A stretch of DNA of 64,000 nt. Origin: Rhizobium mongolense subsp. loessense. GTDB lineage: Bacteria > Pseudomonadota > Alphaproteobacteria > Rhizobiales > Rhizobiaceae. Below the pieces are notes generated by a model. The model was given only the letters and a program-made list of their open reading frames with translations. It had not been told where the DNA came from and did no database searches. This document shows positions 9,103-19,723 of the stretch, piece by piece (positions within the stretch are counted from its first letter, which is position 1; each line of letters begins with the position of its first letter). Where the stretch lies: positions 868,001-932,000 of the forward strand of contig NZ_FMTM01000001.1 of the NCBI RefSeq assembly GCF_900099775.1, written 5' to 3'. The position numbers were made by a program, and so were the translations under genes.

Positions 9103-11319
9103 TTACGCCGCCTCCTTCCCCTTTGCATACGGATCAAACCGCCCATAAAACGTCTCGCCCTTCGCGGCCATATCCTTCAGCAGCGATGTCGGCTTGAAAT
9201 GCAGTCCGTAAGAAACGGCTAACGTTTCGCACAATTCCACGAACTTCTTGGCGCCCATGCCGTCGATGTAGCTGAGCGCGCCGCCAGTATAAGGCGCGAA
9301 GCCGAAGCCGAGGATGGAGCCGACGTCGGCTTCGCGGGGGTCGGTGACAATGCCTTCTTCGACCGTGCGGGCGGCTTCCAGCGCGATGGTGACCAGGAAG
9401 CGCTGCTTGAGGGTGTTGACGTCCACGTCCTCTGCCTTCTTCTGCGGGTAGAAGGATTTGAGTTCGGGCCAGAGAAACTTCTTGGCGGGCTTCGGAGGGT
9501 AATCGTAGAAGCCCTTGGAGTTCTTGCGGCCGAAGCGGCCTTCCTTTTCCACCATGCGGGAAACGAGCTCCATGTGGCGGGGGTCGATCGCCTTTTCTCC
9601 CAGGTCCGCAACCGTGGCCCTGAGGATCTTCAGCGACAAGTCGATGGCGACCTCGTCGTTCAGCGCCAAGGGGCCGACCGGCATGCCGGCCATCTTGGCG
9701 GCGTTCTCGATCATCGCAGGCGGCACGCCTTCGATGAGCATGTCATAGCTTTCGGCCATGTAGCGCAGCACGCAGCGATTGACGAAGAAGCCGCGGGTGT
9801 CGTTGACGACGATCGGCGTCTTCTTGATGGCGGCGACATAATCCAGCGCCACGGCGAGCGCCTTGTCAGCGGTTTCCTTGCCGAGAATGACTTCGGTCAG
9901 CATCATCTTTTCGACCGGCGAGAAAAAGTGGATGCCGATGAAATCTTCAGGGCGTTTGGAATTTTTCGCTAGGCCGGTGATCGGCAGGGTCGAGGTGTTG
10001 GAGGCGAAGATCGCGCCTTCAGGAAGCACTTCCTCGACCGCTTCGATGACGTCCTTCTTGACCTCGCGATCTTCGAAGACGGCTTCGATGACGAGATTGG
10101 CGTCCTTCAGATCGGCGTAATCGGCAGACGGGGTGATGCGGGAGAGGATGGCGGCACCCTCTTCTTGCGTAAGACGTCCCTTACCAATGGACTCCTTTAC
10201 CAGGCCTTCGCCGGTCGCCTTGCCCTTGTTGGCCGCGTCCATGTCGCGATCGATCAGGATGACGTCGATACCGGCGGCGGCGGTAACATAGGCGATCGAG
10301 GCGCCCATGAAGCCGGCGCCGACGACACCGACTTTCTGCAGCTCGGTCTTGGGCACGTCTGCCGGGCGGCGGGCTCCCTTGCCGAGCTCCTGCATCGATA
10401 TGAAGAGCGAGCGGATCATCGAGAAGGCTTCGGTGGTCTGCAGCACCTGCGTGAAATAGCGCTGCTCGATCTTCAGCGCCGTATCGAAAGGCACCTGCAG
10501 GCCTTCATAGACGCATTTGAGGATGGCAAGCGCGCCTGGATAATTCCCGGCAGTCTCGCGGCGCAGGATCGCGGGAGCGGCCGGCCAGAGCTGTGCGGAA
10601 GCAGGCGTCCAGATGCCGCCGCCGGGCGCCTTGAAGCCTTTCTCATCCCAAGGAGCGACGGGCTTCAGGCCGTCCTTGATCATCTGCTTGGCAGCCGGGA
10701 TGAGCTGGTCCGGCTCGACCACCTGATGCACGAGATTTATGGCCTTGGCGCGGGAGGCAGAGAGCGACTGGCCGGTTGTCATCATCTGCAGGGCGGACTG
10801 GGCATCGGCCAGGCGCGCGACGCGCTGCGTGCCGCCGGCCCCCGGGAAGATGCCAACCTTGACCTCGGGCAGCGCGATCTTCACCGATTTGGCATTGGAG
10901 GCAACGCGGCCATGGCAGGCGAGCGACATTTCCAAGGCGCCGCCCATGCAAGTGCCGTTGATCGCCGAGACCCAGGGCTTGCCGCAGGTTTCGAGCTTGC
11001 GGAAGAGGCCGGTCATGCGGCCGACGAGATCGAAGAGTTTCTGCGCAGCGGTCTGCGGATTTGCGGCCTTCTCCTGCTGGTAGAGGGTAAACATCGACTT
11101 GATCATCGACAGGTCCGCGCCGCCGGAGAAGGTGGACTTGCCGGAGGTGATGACGACGCCCTTGACGGCGGTATCGGCAACCGTGGCATCGACGATGGCG
11201 TTCAGCTCGTCCATCACCTCCTCGGTGAAGACGTTCATGGACTTGCCGGGCATATCCCAGGTGACAAGCGCAATGCCGTCGGCGTCGGTTCTGACGGTGA
11301 AGTTCTTGTAGGTATTCAT
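9103..11319 (-). CDS. fadJ: FadJ-type enoyl-CoA hydratase/3-hydroxyacyl-CoA dehydrogenase
   Basis: This 738-residue bifunctional beta-oxidation enzyme hydrates trans-2-enoyl-CoA and oxidises the resulting 3-hydroxyacyl-CoA with NAD. The N-terminal crotonase domain (about 1-190) includes NGTCMGGALEMSLACHGRV; the NAD-binding domain begins near 330 with GVVGAGFMGASIAY; the dehydrogenase signature HFFSPVEKMMLTEVI and two C-terminal helical domains complete it. Length fits the FadJ/FadB alpha-subunit. An AGGAG site lies 7 bases before ATG. It is the last gene of a same-strand set with the thiolase and acyl-CoA dehydrogenase, so the three likely act on one acyl-CoA pool. Confidence 0.93.
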   Translation of the reverse strand: MNTYKNFTVRTDADGIALVTWDMPGKSMNVFTEEVMDELNAIVDATVADTAVKGVVITSGKSTFSGGADLSMIKSMFTLYQQEKAANPQTAAQKLFDLVGRMTGLFRKLETCGKPWVSAINGTCMGGALEMSLACHGRVASNAKSVKIALPEVKVGIFPGAGGTQRVARLADAQSALQMMTTGQSLSASRAKAINLVHQVVEPDQLIPAAKQMIKDGLKPVAPWDEKGFKAPGGGIWTPASAQLWPAAPAILRRETAGNYPGALAILKCVYEGLQVPFDTALKIEQRYFTQVLQTTEAFSMIRSLFISMQELGKGARRPADVPKTELQKVGVVGAGFMGASIAYVTAAAGIDVILIDRDMDAANKGKATGEGLVKESIGKGRLTQEEGAAILSRITPSADYADLKDANLVIEAVFEDREVKKDVIEAVEEVLPEGAIFASNTSTLPITGLAKNSKRPEDFIGIHFFSPVEKMMLTEVILGKETADKALAVALDYVAAIKKTPIVVNDTRGFFVNRCVLRYMAESYDMLIEGVPPAMIENAAKMAGMPVGPLALNDEVAIDLSLKILRATVADLGEKAIDPRHMELVSRMVEKEGRFGRKNSKGFYDYPPKPAKKFLWPELKSFYPQKKAEDVDVNTLKQRFLVTIALEAARTVEEGIVTDPREADVGSILGFGFAPYTGGALSYIDGMGAKKFVELCETLAVSYGLHFKPTSLLKDMAAKGETFYGRFDPYAKGKEAA

Positions 11320-11428
11320 GGCGGGACTCCTCTCCCTTGAAATCTCTTCCAGTAGTGCGGCCTTGTACGGCGCCTTTCTCTTCCGTCATGGTCGAACTTG
11401 ACCCGACCCTCCAGCCCCTGGGCGGTGG

Positions 11429-11451
11429 ATCCTCGGGTCAAGCCCGAGGAT
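11429..11451. repeat. Short palindromic intergenic repeat
   Basis: ATCCTCGGG and CCCGAGGAT arms surround a 5-base centre in the 170-base gap between the thiolase and FadJ-type genes. Palindromes of this wording recur in rhizobial intergenic DNA; that statement is general knowledge, and only one copy is seen here. It could also stabilise or attenuate the polycistronic message. Confidence 0.5.
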
Positions 11452-11489
11452 GACGGACATAAGCGAGCGGGCCGCCCGAAAGGCCGCGG

Positions 11490-12698
<1,209 letters not shown>

Positions 12699-12746
12699 AG
12701 TCTCATCTCCCTATCGGCCGGGTGGCCGTTGAATTCTTTCTCTTCC

Positions 12747-12883
12747 CTTCTCCCCAGCCGGGAGAAGTGCCGAACAAAGCGAGGCGATAAGGGTCTCCGG
12801 CAAAGCCGGAGCCTGAAGGAAGCCACGCCTGCGGCGCGCCCCCTCAGCCGGTCCTTCGGGCTACCATCTCCCCGGCGGGGAGA
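12747..12883. repeat. Mosaic of three palindromes (RIME/REP-like rhizobial repeat)
   Basis: Between the dehydrogenase and thiolase genes lie three hairpins in a row: CTTCTCCC/GGGAGAAG (12747-12767), CTCCGGC/GCCGGAG (12795-12811) and TCTCCCC/GGGGAGA (12867-12883). Mosaic elements ending in the CTTCTCCCC/GGGGAGAAG motif are common between rhizobial genes. The element interrupts the otherwise continuous beta-oxidation gene set and may affect mRNA stability. Confidence 0.6.
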
Positions 12884-12897
12884 AGCGGCAACTCAAA

Positions 12898-14694
12898 TCA
12901 AAACGCTTCGGCGGGCAAGGTCATCATCGTCTCGGCGCCTGTCTCGATGCGGGCCCTGCGCAGCGCGGTTTCCGGCATGATGCGCTCCATGAAGAAGCGG
13001 GCGGTCACAAGCTTGTTCCTGAGATAGCTTTCGCGCGGCGTATCGCCGCTCGCAAGGCCATCCTCTGCGGCTTTCGCCATCTTCGCCCACATATAGCCCA
13101 GAACGACCAGACCGAAGAGATGCATGTAATCCGTCGAGCCGGCGCCGGCATTGTCAGGCTTTGCCATCGCATGCTGCATGAACCACATGGTCGCCGCCTG
13201 CACGTCGTTCAAGCCCTTCTTGAGGTTCTTGGTGAAGAAGGTCATCTTCTCGTCGTTGCGGTTCTCCTCGCAGAAATCGCCGATCTCCTTGAAGAGCGCC
13301 ATGACGGCGCGGCCGCCGTTGAGACCCAGCTTGCGGCCGACGAGATCGAGCGCCTGAATGCCGTTGGCACCTTCGTAAATCATCGCGATGCGGGCGTCGC
13401 GCACGTACTGGCTCATGCCATGCTCTTCGATATAGCCGTGACCGCCGAAGATCTGCTGGGCCATGACGGCGTGATCGAAGCCCTTGTCGGTCATCACGCC
13501 CTTGAGGATCGGGGTGACGAGGCCGAGGATGTCATCCGCCGTCTGGCGCTCGGCATCGCTCGCGGAGCGGTGGGCGATGTCGGATTTCAGCGCTGTCCAG
13601 AGGAGGAACGCGCGGCCGGCCTCGTTGAAGGCGCGGATGGTCATCAGCGTGCGGCGGATATCTGGATGAACGATGATCGGATCGGCCTTTTTGTCCGGCG
13701 CCTTCGGGCCGGAGAGCGAACGGCCCTGGATGCGCTCGCGGGCGTAGTTCACGGCGTTCTGATAGGCGATTTCCGAGATCGAGAGGCCCTGCAGGCCGAC
13801 GCCGAGGCGAGCCTCGTTCATCATCACGAACATGGCGTTCAGGCCGCGGTTTTCTTCCCCGATCAGGAAGCCGGTCGCCTCGTCGTAGTTCATGACGCAG
13901 GTCGCATTGCCGTGAATGCCCATTTTGTGCTCGATCGCGCCGCAGGACACGGCGTTGCGCTCACCCGGCGTGCCGTCGGCAGTGACCAGGAACTTCGGCA
14001 CGATGAAGAGCGAGATGCCCTTGGTGCCTTCCGGCGCGCCCTCGATGCGGGCGAGCACGAGATGAACGATATTGTCCGTCATGTCGTGCTCGCCGGCGGA
14101 GATGAAGATCTTCTGGCCGGAGATCTTGTAGCTGCCGTCACGCTGCGGCACGGCCTTGGTGCGGAGCAGGCCGAGATCGGTGCCGCAATGCGGTTCGGTG
14201 AGGTTCATGGTGCCCGACCATTCGCCGGCAACCATCTTTGGCAGATAGGTCTGCTTCTGTTCGTCCGACCCGTGGACGACGATCGCCGCAATGGCGCCCT
14301 GCGTCAGCCCCGGATACATCATCAGCGACATGTTCGCCGCGGAGGTATATTCGCCGACTGCGGCATGCAGCGTGTAGGGAAGGCCCTGGCCGCCGAATTC
14401 CTCCGGCACGGCAAGACCGGTCCAGCCGCCTTCGCAATAGGTCTTGTAAGCCTGCCTGAAGCCCTTCGGCGTCGTGACCGAGCCGTCGTCCGCCCGCCTG
14501 CAGCCTTCCTGATCGCCGGAATAATTCAGCGGGAAGAGCACTTCCTCTGCCACCTTTGCCGCCTCGCCCAGAATGGCCTCGATCATATCCGGCGTCGCAT
14601 CGGCAAAACCCGGCAGATTGTTGTAGCGCTCGATGCCTAGCACGTCGTTCAGCACGAACAGCGTGTCGTTAACCGGAGCCTTATAGACTGGCAT
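12898..14694 (-). CDS. Acyl-CoA dehydrogenase
   Basis: This 598-residue flavoprotein catalyses the first, FAD-linked step of acyl-CoA beta-oxidation. [20 protein letters not shown] is the FAD/substrate-binding signature and [19 protein letters not shown] contains the usual catalytic-Glu/FAD region. A C-terminal extension of about 130 residues marks the long subfamily (about 590-600 residues) rather than the 380-residue short-chain enzymes. ATG 14694 is chosen because GGAGG lies 10 bases before it and the family begins MPxYxAP. It is the promoter-proximal gene of the beta-oxidation set and lies behind the palindrome at 14758. Confidence 0.9.
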   Translation of the reverse strand: MPVYKAPVNDTLFVLNDVLGIERYNNLPGFADATPDMIEAILGEAAKVAEEVLFPLNYSGDQEGCRRADDGSVTTPKGFRQAYKTYCEGGWTGLAVPEEFGGQGLPYTLHAAVGEYTSAANMSLMMYPGLTQGAIAAIVVHGSDEQKQTYLPKMVAGEWSGTMNLTEPHCGTDLGLLRTKAVPQRDGSYKISGQKIFISAGEHDMTDNIVHLVLARIEGAPEGTKGISLFIVPKFLVTADGTPGERNAVSCGAIEHKMGIHGNATCVMNYDEATGFLIGEENRGLNAMFVMMNEARLGVGLQGLSISEIAYQNAVNYARERIQGRSLSGPKAPDKKADPIIVHPDIRRTLMTIRAFNEAGRAFLLWTALKSDIAHRSASDAERQTADDILGLVTPILKGVMTDKGFDHAVMAQQIFGGHGYIEEHGMSQYVRDARIAMIYEGANGIQALDLVGRKLGLNGGRAVMALFKEIGDFCEENRNDEKMTFFTKNLKKGLNDVQAATMWFMQHAMAKPDNAGAGSTDYMHLFGLVVLGYMWAKMAKAAEDGLASGDTPRESYLRNKLVTARFFMERIMPETALRRARIETGAETMMTLPAEAF

Positions 14695-14757
14695 TGTTCG
14701 AATTCCTCCAATTCGGCAACCGGACGGGACCGGCATTTGAGAGTCTCATACAAAATA

Positions 14758-14779
14758 TTGACGTTTGCGTAAACGTCAA
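14758..14779 (-). promoter_or_regulatory. Operator-like palindrome upstream of the acyl-CoA dehydrogenase gene
   Basis: The arms TTGACGTTT and AAACGTCAA are perfect 9-bp repeats around four bases, ending about 64 bases before the start codon. On the minus strand the outer TTGACG could be a -35 box with TTTGTA 19 bp further on, the long spacing typical of MerR-family promoters. The motif resembles reported LiuR sites controlling branched-chain and fatty-acid catabolism; the resemblance is from memory and unverified. Confidence 0.6.
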
Positions 14780-14894
14780 ATTCTGCATTCGGGCAAATTA
14801 GTGGGAAAGAATCTTTACAGCTGTCGCATGACCTCGGCGTGAAACGTCCTTCGGCTGTCAAACAGTGTCAGCAAATAGACGAGGAGACTCTCCA

Positions 14895-15371
14895 ATGACC
14901 AAGGTCAGCACGAATATCTGGTTCGAAAAGGACGCAAAGGAAGCCGTCGAATTTTATGTCTCTATGGTGCCTAATTCTTCCATTCAGCGCACGACCGTGG
15001 TTCCTGCAGATACGCCCAGCGGGCCGGAGGGCAGCTGCAAGGTGATCGAGTTCAGACTTGGCGATCAGGAGTTCACGGCGCTGGAAGCCGGGCCGCTCGA
15101 TCCGCTCAACCATTCCTTTTCGATCGTCGTCGCATGCGAGACGCAGGCCGAGATCGACCGGCTCTGGGATGGCTTCCTGCAAAACGGCGGCGTAGAGGAG
15201 GCATGCGGCTGGCTTAAGGACCGCTGGGGGCTTTCCTGGCAGGTCGTGCCGCGCGTGCTCGGCGAGATGATGGCCGACCCGGACCGGGCCAAGGCGCGAC
15301 GCATGACCGAAGTCATGCTGCAGATGGTCAAGCTCGATGTCGCGAAGCTTGAAGCGGCATTCCGCGGCTAG
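14895..15371 (+). CDS. PhnB/3-demethylubiquinone methyltransferase-like VOC protein
   Basis: The 158-residue protein belongs to the VOC superfamily branch labelled 3-dmu-9_3-mt or PhnB-like: STNIWFEKDAKEAVEFYVSMVPNS at the start, FRLGDQEFTALEAGP in the middle and CGWLKDRWGLSWQVVPRVL towards the end are all characteristic. Despite the domain name, members are not shown to be methyltransferases in general, and the activity is unknown. ATG 14895 follows GAGGAGA by about 8 bases. It diverges from the beta-oxidation genes and shares their roughly 200-base control region. Confidence 0.82.
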   Translation: MTKVSTNIWFEKDAKEAVEFYVSMVPNSSIQRTTVVPADTPSGPEGSCKVIEFRLGDQEFTALEAGPLDPLNHSFSIVVACETQAEIDRLWDGFLQNGGVEEACGWLKDRWGLSWQVVPRVLGEMMADPDRAKARRMTEVMLQMVKLDVAKLEAAFRG

Positions 15372-15416
15372 CGGGATGCCGGATGAGTGCGGCCAGCCGT
15401 AGTTCCGCCCGCTGCC

Positions 15417-16277
15417 CTATCGCGCAAATTTCTTCGCGCCAGCAACGCAGGCCACGACCGCCAGCGTGACAGCAAACATGCTTAGGCTCACCTTCTCATG
15501 AAGCAGCGCAGCCGCAAGTGCCAGGCTGAAGAAGGGCTGCAGCAATTGCAGTTGGCCGACGGCCGCTATACCGCCGAGCGCAAGGCCGCGATACCAGAAT
15601 ATGAAGCCGATCAGCATGCTGAAGAGGGAGACATAGGCAAGACCGATCCAAGACGTGCTTGCTGCATCCGGGAAGGACGGCGGCATGACGACGAGTGACA
15701 GCACGAGCATGACCGGCAGCGAGAAAACGAGCGCCCAGGAAATAACCTGCCAGCCGCCCAGCTTGCGCGACAGCCGGCCCCCTTCCGCATATCCCAGGCC
15801 GCAGACGATGATCGCCGCAAGCATCAAGAGATCGCCGACCGAGGATGCGGCATCCTCGCGCATCAGCGCAAAGCCGGCGACAATGGCGCTGCCGAGACAG
15901 GAAAACAGCCAGAAGACCGGACGTGGGCGCTCGCCCCCGCGCAGCACGCCAAAGACGGCGGTCGCCAGTGGCAGAAGGCCGATGAAAACTGTCGAGTGGG
16001 CCGAAGTGATATGCTTCAGCGCAAATGCGGTGAGCAGCGGAAAGCCGATGACCACGCCCAGAGACACCACAAGGAGCGAGACAAGATCGGTGCGGTCAGG
16101 ACGCTTTTCGCGAAAGGCGAGCAGCAAGCATAAGGCAAGTATGCCAGCGATCGCGGCGCGGGCGACGGTAAGGAAGAGCGGATCGAAATTCGCAACCGCA
16201 ACGCGCGTCGCCGGAAGCGATCCGCTGAAGATCAATACTCCCAAAAACCCGTTGACCCAGCCGCCTGTCCTGTCCAT
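15417..16277 (-). CDS. EamA-family (DMT superfamily) transporter
   Basis: A 286-residue integral membrane protein with ten predicted hydrophobic helices in two EamA repeats (for example FLGVLIFSGSLPATRVAV and the second-repeat segment LMLAAIIVCGLGYAEGG). Family members usually export amino acids or metabolites from the cytoplasm. Start ATG 16277 is preferred over ATG 16283 because GGGAG sits 7 bases before it. It diverges from a MocR-type regulator over a short gap, an arrangement in which the regulator often controls the transporter; the substrate is unknown. Confidence 0.85.
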   Translation of the reverse strand: MDRTGGWVNGFLGVLIFSGSLPATRVAVANFDPLFLTVARAAIAGILALCLLLAFREKRPDRTDLVSLLVVSLGVVIGFPLLTAFALKHITSAHSTVFIGLLPLATAVFGVLRGGERPRPVFWLFSCLGSAIVAGFALMREDAASSVGDLLMLAAIIVCGLGYAEGGRLSRKLGGWQVISWALVFSLPVMLVLSLVVMPPSFPDAASTSWIGLAYVSLFSMLIGFIFWYRGLALGGIAAVGQLQLLQPFFSLALAAALLHEKVSLSMFAVTLAVVACVAGAKKFAR

Positions 16278-16361
16278 CGCCATGCTCCCGCGTTTTCATC
16301 GCTATCGACCGCAAGAGCTGGAACCGCCAGAGACAGTGCTATACAATCACCACAAACTGTT

Positions 16362-17822
16362 ATGGATACGGATGCAGTACAGATGGATCAACAGTCGGCG
16401 AAGCGCGAGAGCGGCGGCAAGCGCATAGAAGGCGTCATGGCGGAAATCCGCAGCCGGATCGCAGCTCGCGGGCTCGTGCCGGGATCCCGCCTGCCCTCGG
16501 TGCGCGCCTTCGCAAAGACGATGCAGGTCTCGCCTTCGACTGTCGTGGAAGCCTATGAACGGCTGGCCGGCGAAGGCCTGATCCGTTCGCGGCCGGGTTC
16601 CGGCTTCTACGTTTCGAGCCCGCTTGCGCCGCTTACGCTTTCCGAGATCGGGCCGAAGCTCGATCGGGTGATCGATCCATTGTGGGTCTACCGACAGTCA
16701 CTTGAAGACGCACCCGAACTGCTGAAGCCGGGATGCGGCTGGCTGCCGGCAAGCTGGATGCCGGAGGTAGCAATACGGAAGGCGCTTCGCGCGATCTCCC
16801 GCGGCGAAGGGCGGGTACTCGCAGATTATGGAACGCCGCTTGGGCTGCCGCAGCTAAGGCAACTGCTCTCGCGCCGCATGGGCGAGCGCGGCATTGCAGC
16901 AGCTCCCGACCACATCATTCTTACGGAATCGGGCACGCAGGCGATCGACCTTCTGTGCCGTTTTCTGATCGAGCCGGGTGACGGCGTATTGGTGGACGAC
17001 CCTTGCTATTTCAATTTCCATGCACTGTTGCGCGCTCACCGGGCAAACGCCATTGGCGTTCCGATGACGCCCAGCGGGCCGGATATCGAGGCATTCGAGC
17101 GGGCGATCGACGAGCACCGGCCGCGGCTCTACATCACCAACTCATCAATCCATAACCCGACAGGCGCCACCTGTTCACCTGTTGTGGCACACCGCCTGCT
17201 GAAGCTTGCCGAACGCGCCGGCCTGACAATCATCGAAGACGATATCTTCGCCGATCTCGAGCATGAGCCGGCTCCTCGTCTCGCCGCATTCGACGGGCTG
17301 GAGCGTGTGGTCCATATCGGCAGCTTCTCCAAGACGCTTTCTGCCTCTGTCCGTTGCGGCTTCATAGCCACGAGACCGGACTGGATCGAGCCGCTCACCG
17401 ACCTCAAGATGGCGACAAGCATCGGCGGCGGGCGGCTCTCGTCCGAATTGATCCTGCTGCTTTTGAAGGATGGCAGCTACCGCAAACATCTGGATGCACT
17501 GCGCGTTCGCCTTTCAAGAGCGATGGACGAGACGGCAGCGCGCCTTGCGCCGCTCGGCATCACGCCATGGATAAGGCCGCAGGCGGGCATGTTTGTCTGG
17601 TGTAAGTTGCCGGACGGCATAGACGCTGCCGATATCGCGCAAGCCTGCCTTGCCGACAACGTCGTCTTAGCGCCGGGCAATGCCTTCAGTCTGTCGCAGA
17701 CAGCACGCAGTTTCCTTCGCTTCAATGTCGCCCAGTCGGATGATCCGAGGATATTCCGGTCGCTGGAGAGGGCGCTGAAGAATGCGGCGCGCAGCCCTGG
17801 CCTGCTGACTGGCAATCGCTGA
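16362..17822 (+). CDS. MocR/PdxR-type regulator (GntR wHTH plus aminotransferase domain)
   Basis: This 486-residue regulator fuses an N-terminal GntR winged helix (about 15-85; LPSVRAFAKTMQVSPSTVVEAYERL) to a class I aminotransferase domain with NSSIHNPTG and the PLP-binding lysine in IGSFSKTLSASVRCG. Such proteins sense PLP-linked metabolites rather than catalyse. The neighbouring EamA exporter is the probable target. TATACAAT at 16339-16346 could be a -10 box only about 15 bases before ATG 16362, so the transcript may be nearly leaderless; no clear Shine-Dalgarno is visible. An alternative ATG lies at 16383. The last codons fall in a 14-bp tandem repeat. Confidence 0.87.
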   Translation: MDTDAVQMDQQSAKRESGGKRIEGVMAEIRSRIAARGLVPGSRLPSVRAFAKTMQVSPSTVVEAYERLAGEGLIRSRPGSGFYVSSPLAPLTLSEIGPKLDRVIDPLWVYRQSLEDAPELLKPGCGWLPASWMPEVAIRKALRAISRGEGRVLADYGTPLGLPQLRQLLSRRMGERGIAAAPDHIILTESGTQAIDLLCRFLIEPGDGVLVDDPCYFNFHALLRAHRANAIGVPMTPSGPDIEAFERAIDEHRPRLYITNSSIHNPTGATCSPVVAHRLLKLAERAGLTIIEDDIFADLEHEPAPRLAAFDGLERVVHIGSFSKTLSASVRCGFIATRPDWIEPLTDLKMATSIGGGRLSSELILLLLKDGSYRKHLDALRVRLSRAMDETAARLAPLGITPWIRPQAGMFVWCKLPDGIDAADIAQACLADNVVLAPGNAFSLSQTARSFLRFNVAQSDDPRIFRSLERALKNAARSPGLLTGNR

Positions 17823-17853
17823 CTGGCAATCGCTGGCTGGCAATCGCTGGCTG
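17805..17853. repeat. 14-bp tandem repeat spanning the MocR stop codon
   Basis: Three full units, CTGACTGGCAATCG twice and CTGGCTGGCAATCG once, are followed by a partial fourth. The regulator's stop TGA falls inside the array, so copy-number change would alter its C-terminus (14 is not a multiple of 3). Confidence 0.85.
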
Positions 17854-17931
17854 AAAGCAGCGTTTGCTTCTGCGGGCGAACACGCTACATTTCGCTGGCT
17901 AACCGAAGAGAGCCCTGGGAGGAGCGATTTC

Positions 17932-18303
17932 ATGAGACGGATGTGGCCTGAGGAGTTCAATTCCATCCTGGACGGCGCAGAGGAAGTGACGCTGACGCTG
18001 CCGGCGGTCGTCCATGAGGACGGATCGCCCAGCGAGGCGATCAGCAGGCAGGCCCTGAAAGTCCGCATTCCGATGGAGGATTACGAGCGCATCTGGCCAT
18101 TGGCGGAAGCCCGCTACCGGCTCGGCGGAAAATTCGCCGGCAAGGCGATCACGCTGATCACCACCAATCCGCACTACCATGCCTGGCACCCGGCTGACGG
18201 CGGCAGTATCGAGAACACCTCCGATAGTGGCAGGCACTACAGGACGAATTACATCGTCGCGCATTTCCTGCTCGATGATGTGCGCGAGACGGCGGCCGCC
18301 TGA
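17932..18303 (+). CDS. Conserved-looking hypothetical protein, 123 aa
   Basis: Not recognised. The reading frame MRRMWPEEFNSILDGAEEVTLTLPAVVHEDGSP... is soluble, acidic and without signal peptide or membrane segment. A GGGAGGAGCG Shine-Dalgarno 7 bases before ATG gives strong support for translation. It lies alone between the MocR regulator and the convergent PLP lyase; its stop is 9 bases from the lyase stop. The middle carries several His and Tyr residues (NPHYHAWHPADGG), but no known metal site could be assigned. Confidence 0.65.
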   Translation: MRRMWPEEFNSILDGAEEVTLTLPAVVHEDGSPSEAISRQALKVRIPMEDYERIWPLAEARYRLGGKFAGKAITLITTNPHYHAWHPADGGSIENTSDSGRHYRTNYIVAHFLLDDVRETAAA

Positions 18304-18312
18304 CGCCGCCCC

Positions 18313-19596
18313 TTAAGCTTCGTCCAGAGCGAGCGCCAGATCGGCGATCAGATCGTCCGGATGCTCGATGCCGATCGACAGCCGGATGGTCGATTCCAGA
18401 ACGCCGATGCGCTGGCGCACATCTGCCGGAACGCCGGAATGGGTCATCGCGGCCGGATGGCTGGCGAGCGATTCCGTGCCGCCGAGGCTAACGGCAAGCT
18501 TGAAGATCTTCAGCGCGTTCAGGAACTTGAAGGAGGCCGGCTGACCACCCTTGATATCGAAAGAGAAGGTGGAGCCGCCGCCCGTGCACTGCGCGGCAAA
18601 GGTGCGGCCGAGCGGCGATTCCGGATCGTGGTAGGGCAGATAGTGGATCTTGTCGACCTTCGGGTGGTCGCGGAGAAAATCGGCAACGGCGCGCGCATTG
18701 CTGTTAGCCCGCTCCATACGGATCTGCAGCGTTTCCAGCGAGCGCCCGAGCATCCAGCAGGAATGAGGATCGAGCTGCGTGCCGATCGAGCCGCGAAGCG
18801 CCTTCACCTGTTTGATCACCGCCTTGGGGCCGAGGACGGCGCCGGCGATGAGGTCCGAATGGCCGCCCACATATTTGGTCAGCGAATAGAGCGAGATATC
18901 CGCGCCATGTTCGATCGGGCGCTGGAAGACCGGGCCGAGCAGCGTGTTGTCGCAGACGAGGATTGGCTTGTGGTCCTGCGTTTTTCCAATCGCATCGGCG
19001 ATGCGGCGGATCATGGCGACATCGACGAGGCTGTTGGTGGGATTGGCGGGCGTTTCGACGAGGATCACCGATACCCTGCCCTTCGACATAGCTTCTTCTG
19101 CAGCCGCTTTTACCGAAGCCTCGCTGACGCCATCGGCAAAGCCGACGGCGGAAACGCTAAGATTGAGGAAGGTCTTCGCCAGCAGCGTCTCGGTGCCGCC
19201 ATAGAGCGGCTGCGAATGAAGGATCGCATCGCCGGGCCGGACGAAGGCAAGCAGCGTGGTCGCAATCGCCGCCATGCCGGAGGAAAAGAGCGCGCCGCTT
19301 TCCGTCCGCTCATAGACGGCGAGCCTGTCTTCGACGATCTCGCTGTTCGGGTGGTTGAAGCGCGAATAGACAAGGCCGGCACCCTTGCCTGCCGGCGGTT
19401 CGCGGCGGCCCGACACATAATCGAAGAAATCGCGGCCATCCTCGGCGGTGTTGAAGACGAAGGTCGAGGTCAGGAAGACCGGCGGCTTGACCGCGCCTTC
19501 GGAAAGCTCCGGATCGTACCCGTAGTTCAGCATCAGTGTTTCCGGATGCAGCGCGTGATTGCCGATATGGGTTCTCGAAGGGTGCGGCGCGGTCAT
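18313..19596 (-). CDS. Cys/Met-metabolism PLP lyase (methionine gamma-lyase-like)
   Basis: The 427-residue fold-type I enzyme of the Cys/Met metabolism PLP family has Lys241 in [16 protein letters not shown], the Tyr/Arg pair of YSRFNHPN and the phosphate-binding SSGMAAI. Length and the [13 protein letters not shown] segment fit methionine gamma-lyase or O-acetylhomoserine sulfhydrylase-like enzymes; the exact reaction cannot be fixed. ATG 19596 follows GAGGAGAC; in-frame upstream codons lack a site. It diverges from an Lrp/AsnC regulator, the usual pairing for an amino-acid catabolic enzyme and its activator. Confidence 0.82.
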   Translation of the reverse strand: MTAPHPSRTHIGNHALHPETLMLNYGYDPELSEGAVKPPVFLTSTFVFNTAEDGRDFFDYVSGRREPPAGKGAGLVYSRFNHPNSEIVEDRLAVYERTESGALFSSGMAAIATTLLAFVRPGDAILHSQPLYGGTETLLAKTFLNLSVSAVGFADGVSEASVKAAAEEAMSKGRVSVILVETPANPTNSLVDVAMIRRIADAIGKTQDHKPILVCDNTLLGPVFQRPIEHGADISLYSLTKYVGGHSDLIAGAVLGPKAVIKQVKALRGSIGTQLDPHSCWMLGRSLETLQIRMERANSNARAVADFLRDHPKVDKIHYLPYHDPESPLGRTFAAQCTGGGSTFSFDIKGGQPASFKFLNALKIFKLAVSLGGTESLASHPAAMTHSGVPADVRQRIGVLESTIRLSIGIEHPDDLIADLALALDEA

Positions 19597-19675
19597 TGAC
19601 GGTCTCCTCAGGCCGATGGATTGGAACTGAAACAGCAAATTATATCAAATGCGGAGGCACGTTCTTGCTATTTGG

Positions 19676-19709
19676 CGCAGGAGGATGTCTTTGGAAGCAA
19701 CTTCCTGCG
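19676..19709. promoter_or_regulatory. Spaced inverted repeat between the lyase and Lrp genes
   Basis: CGCAGGA and TCCTGCG form a 7-bp inverted repeat separated by 20 bases in the divergent spacer, two helical turns centre to centre or slightly more. It is a candidate Lrp-type binding region, but this is inference and such repeats arise by chance in GC-rich DNA. Confidence 0.3.
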
Positions 19710-19723
19710 GAGCAATCTGAAAT

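Noticed and set aside
12737..12895. Possible CRISPR-like repeat cluster between thiolase and dehydrogenase genes
   Set aside because: The three palindromes differ from each other and there are no equal spacers; it fits a mosaic intergenic repeat instead.
13120..14640. 506-codon plus-strand frame antisense to the acyl-CoA dehydrogenase
   Set aside because: His/Asp/Arg-rich shadow translation, no motifs, opposite to a well-supported enzyme gene.
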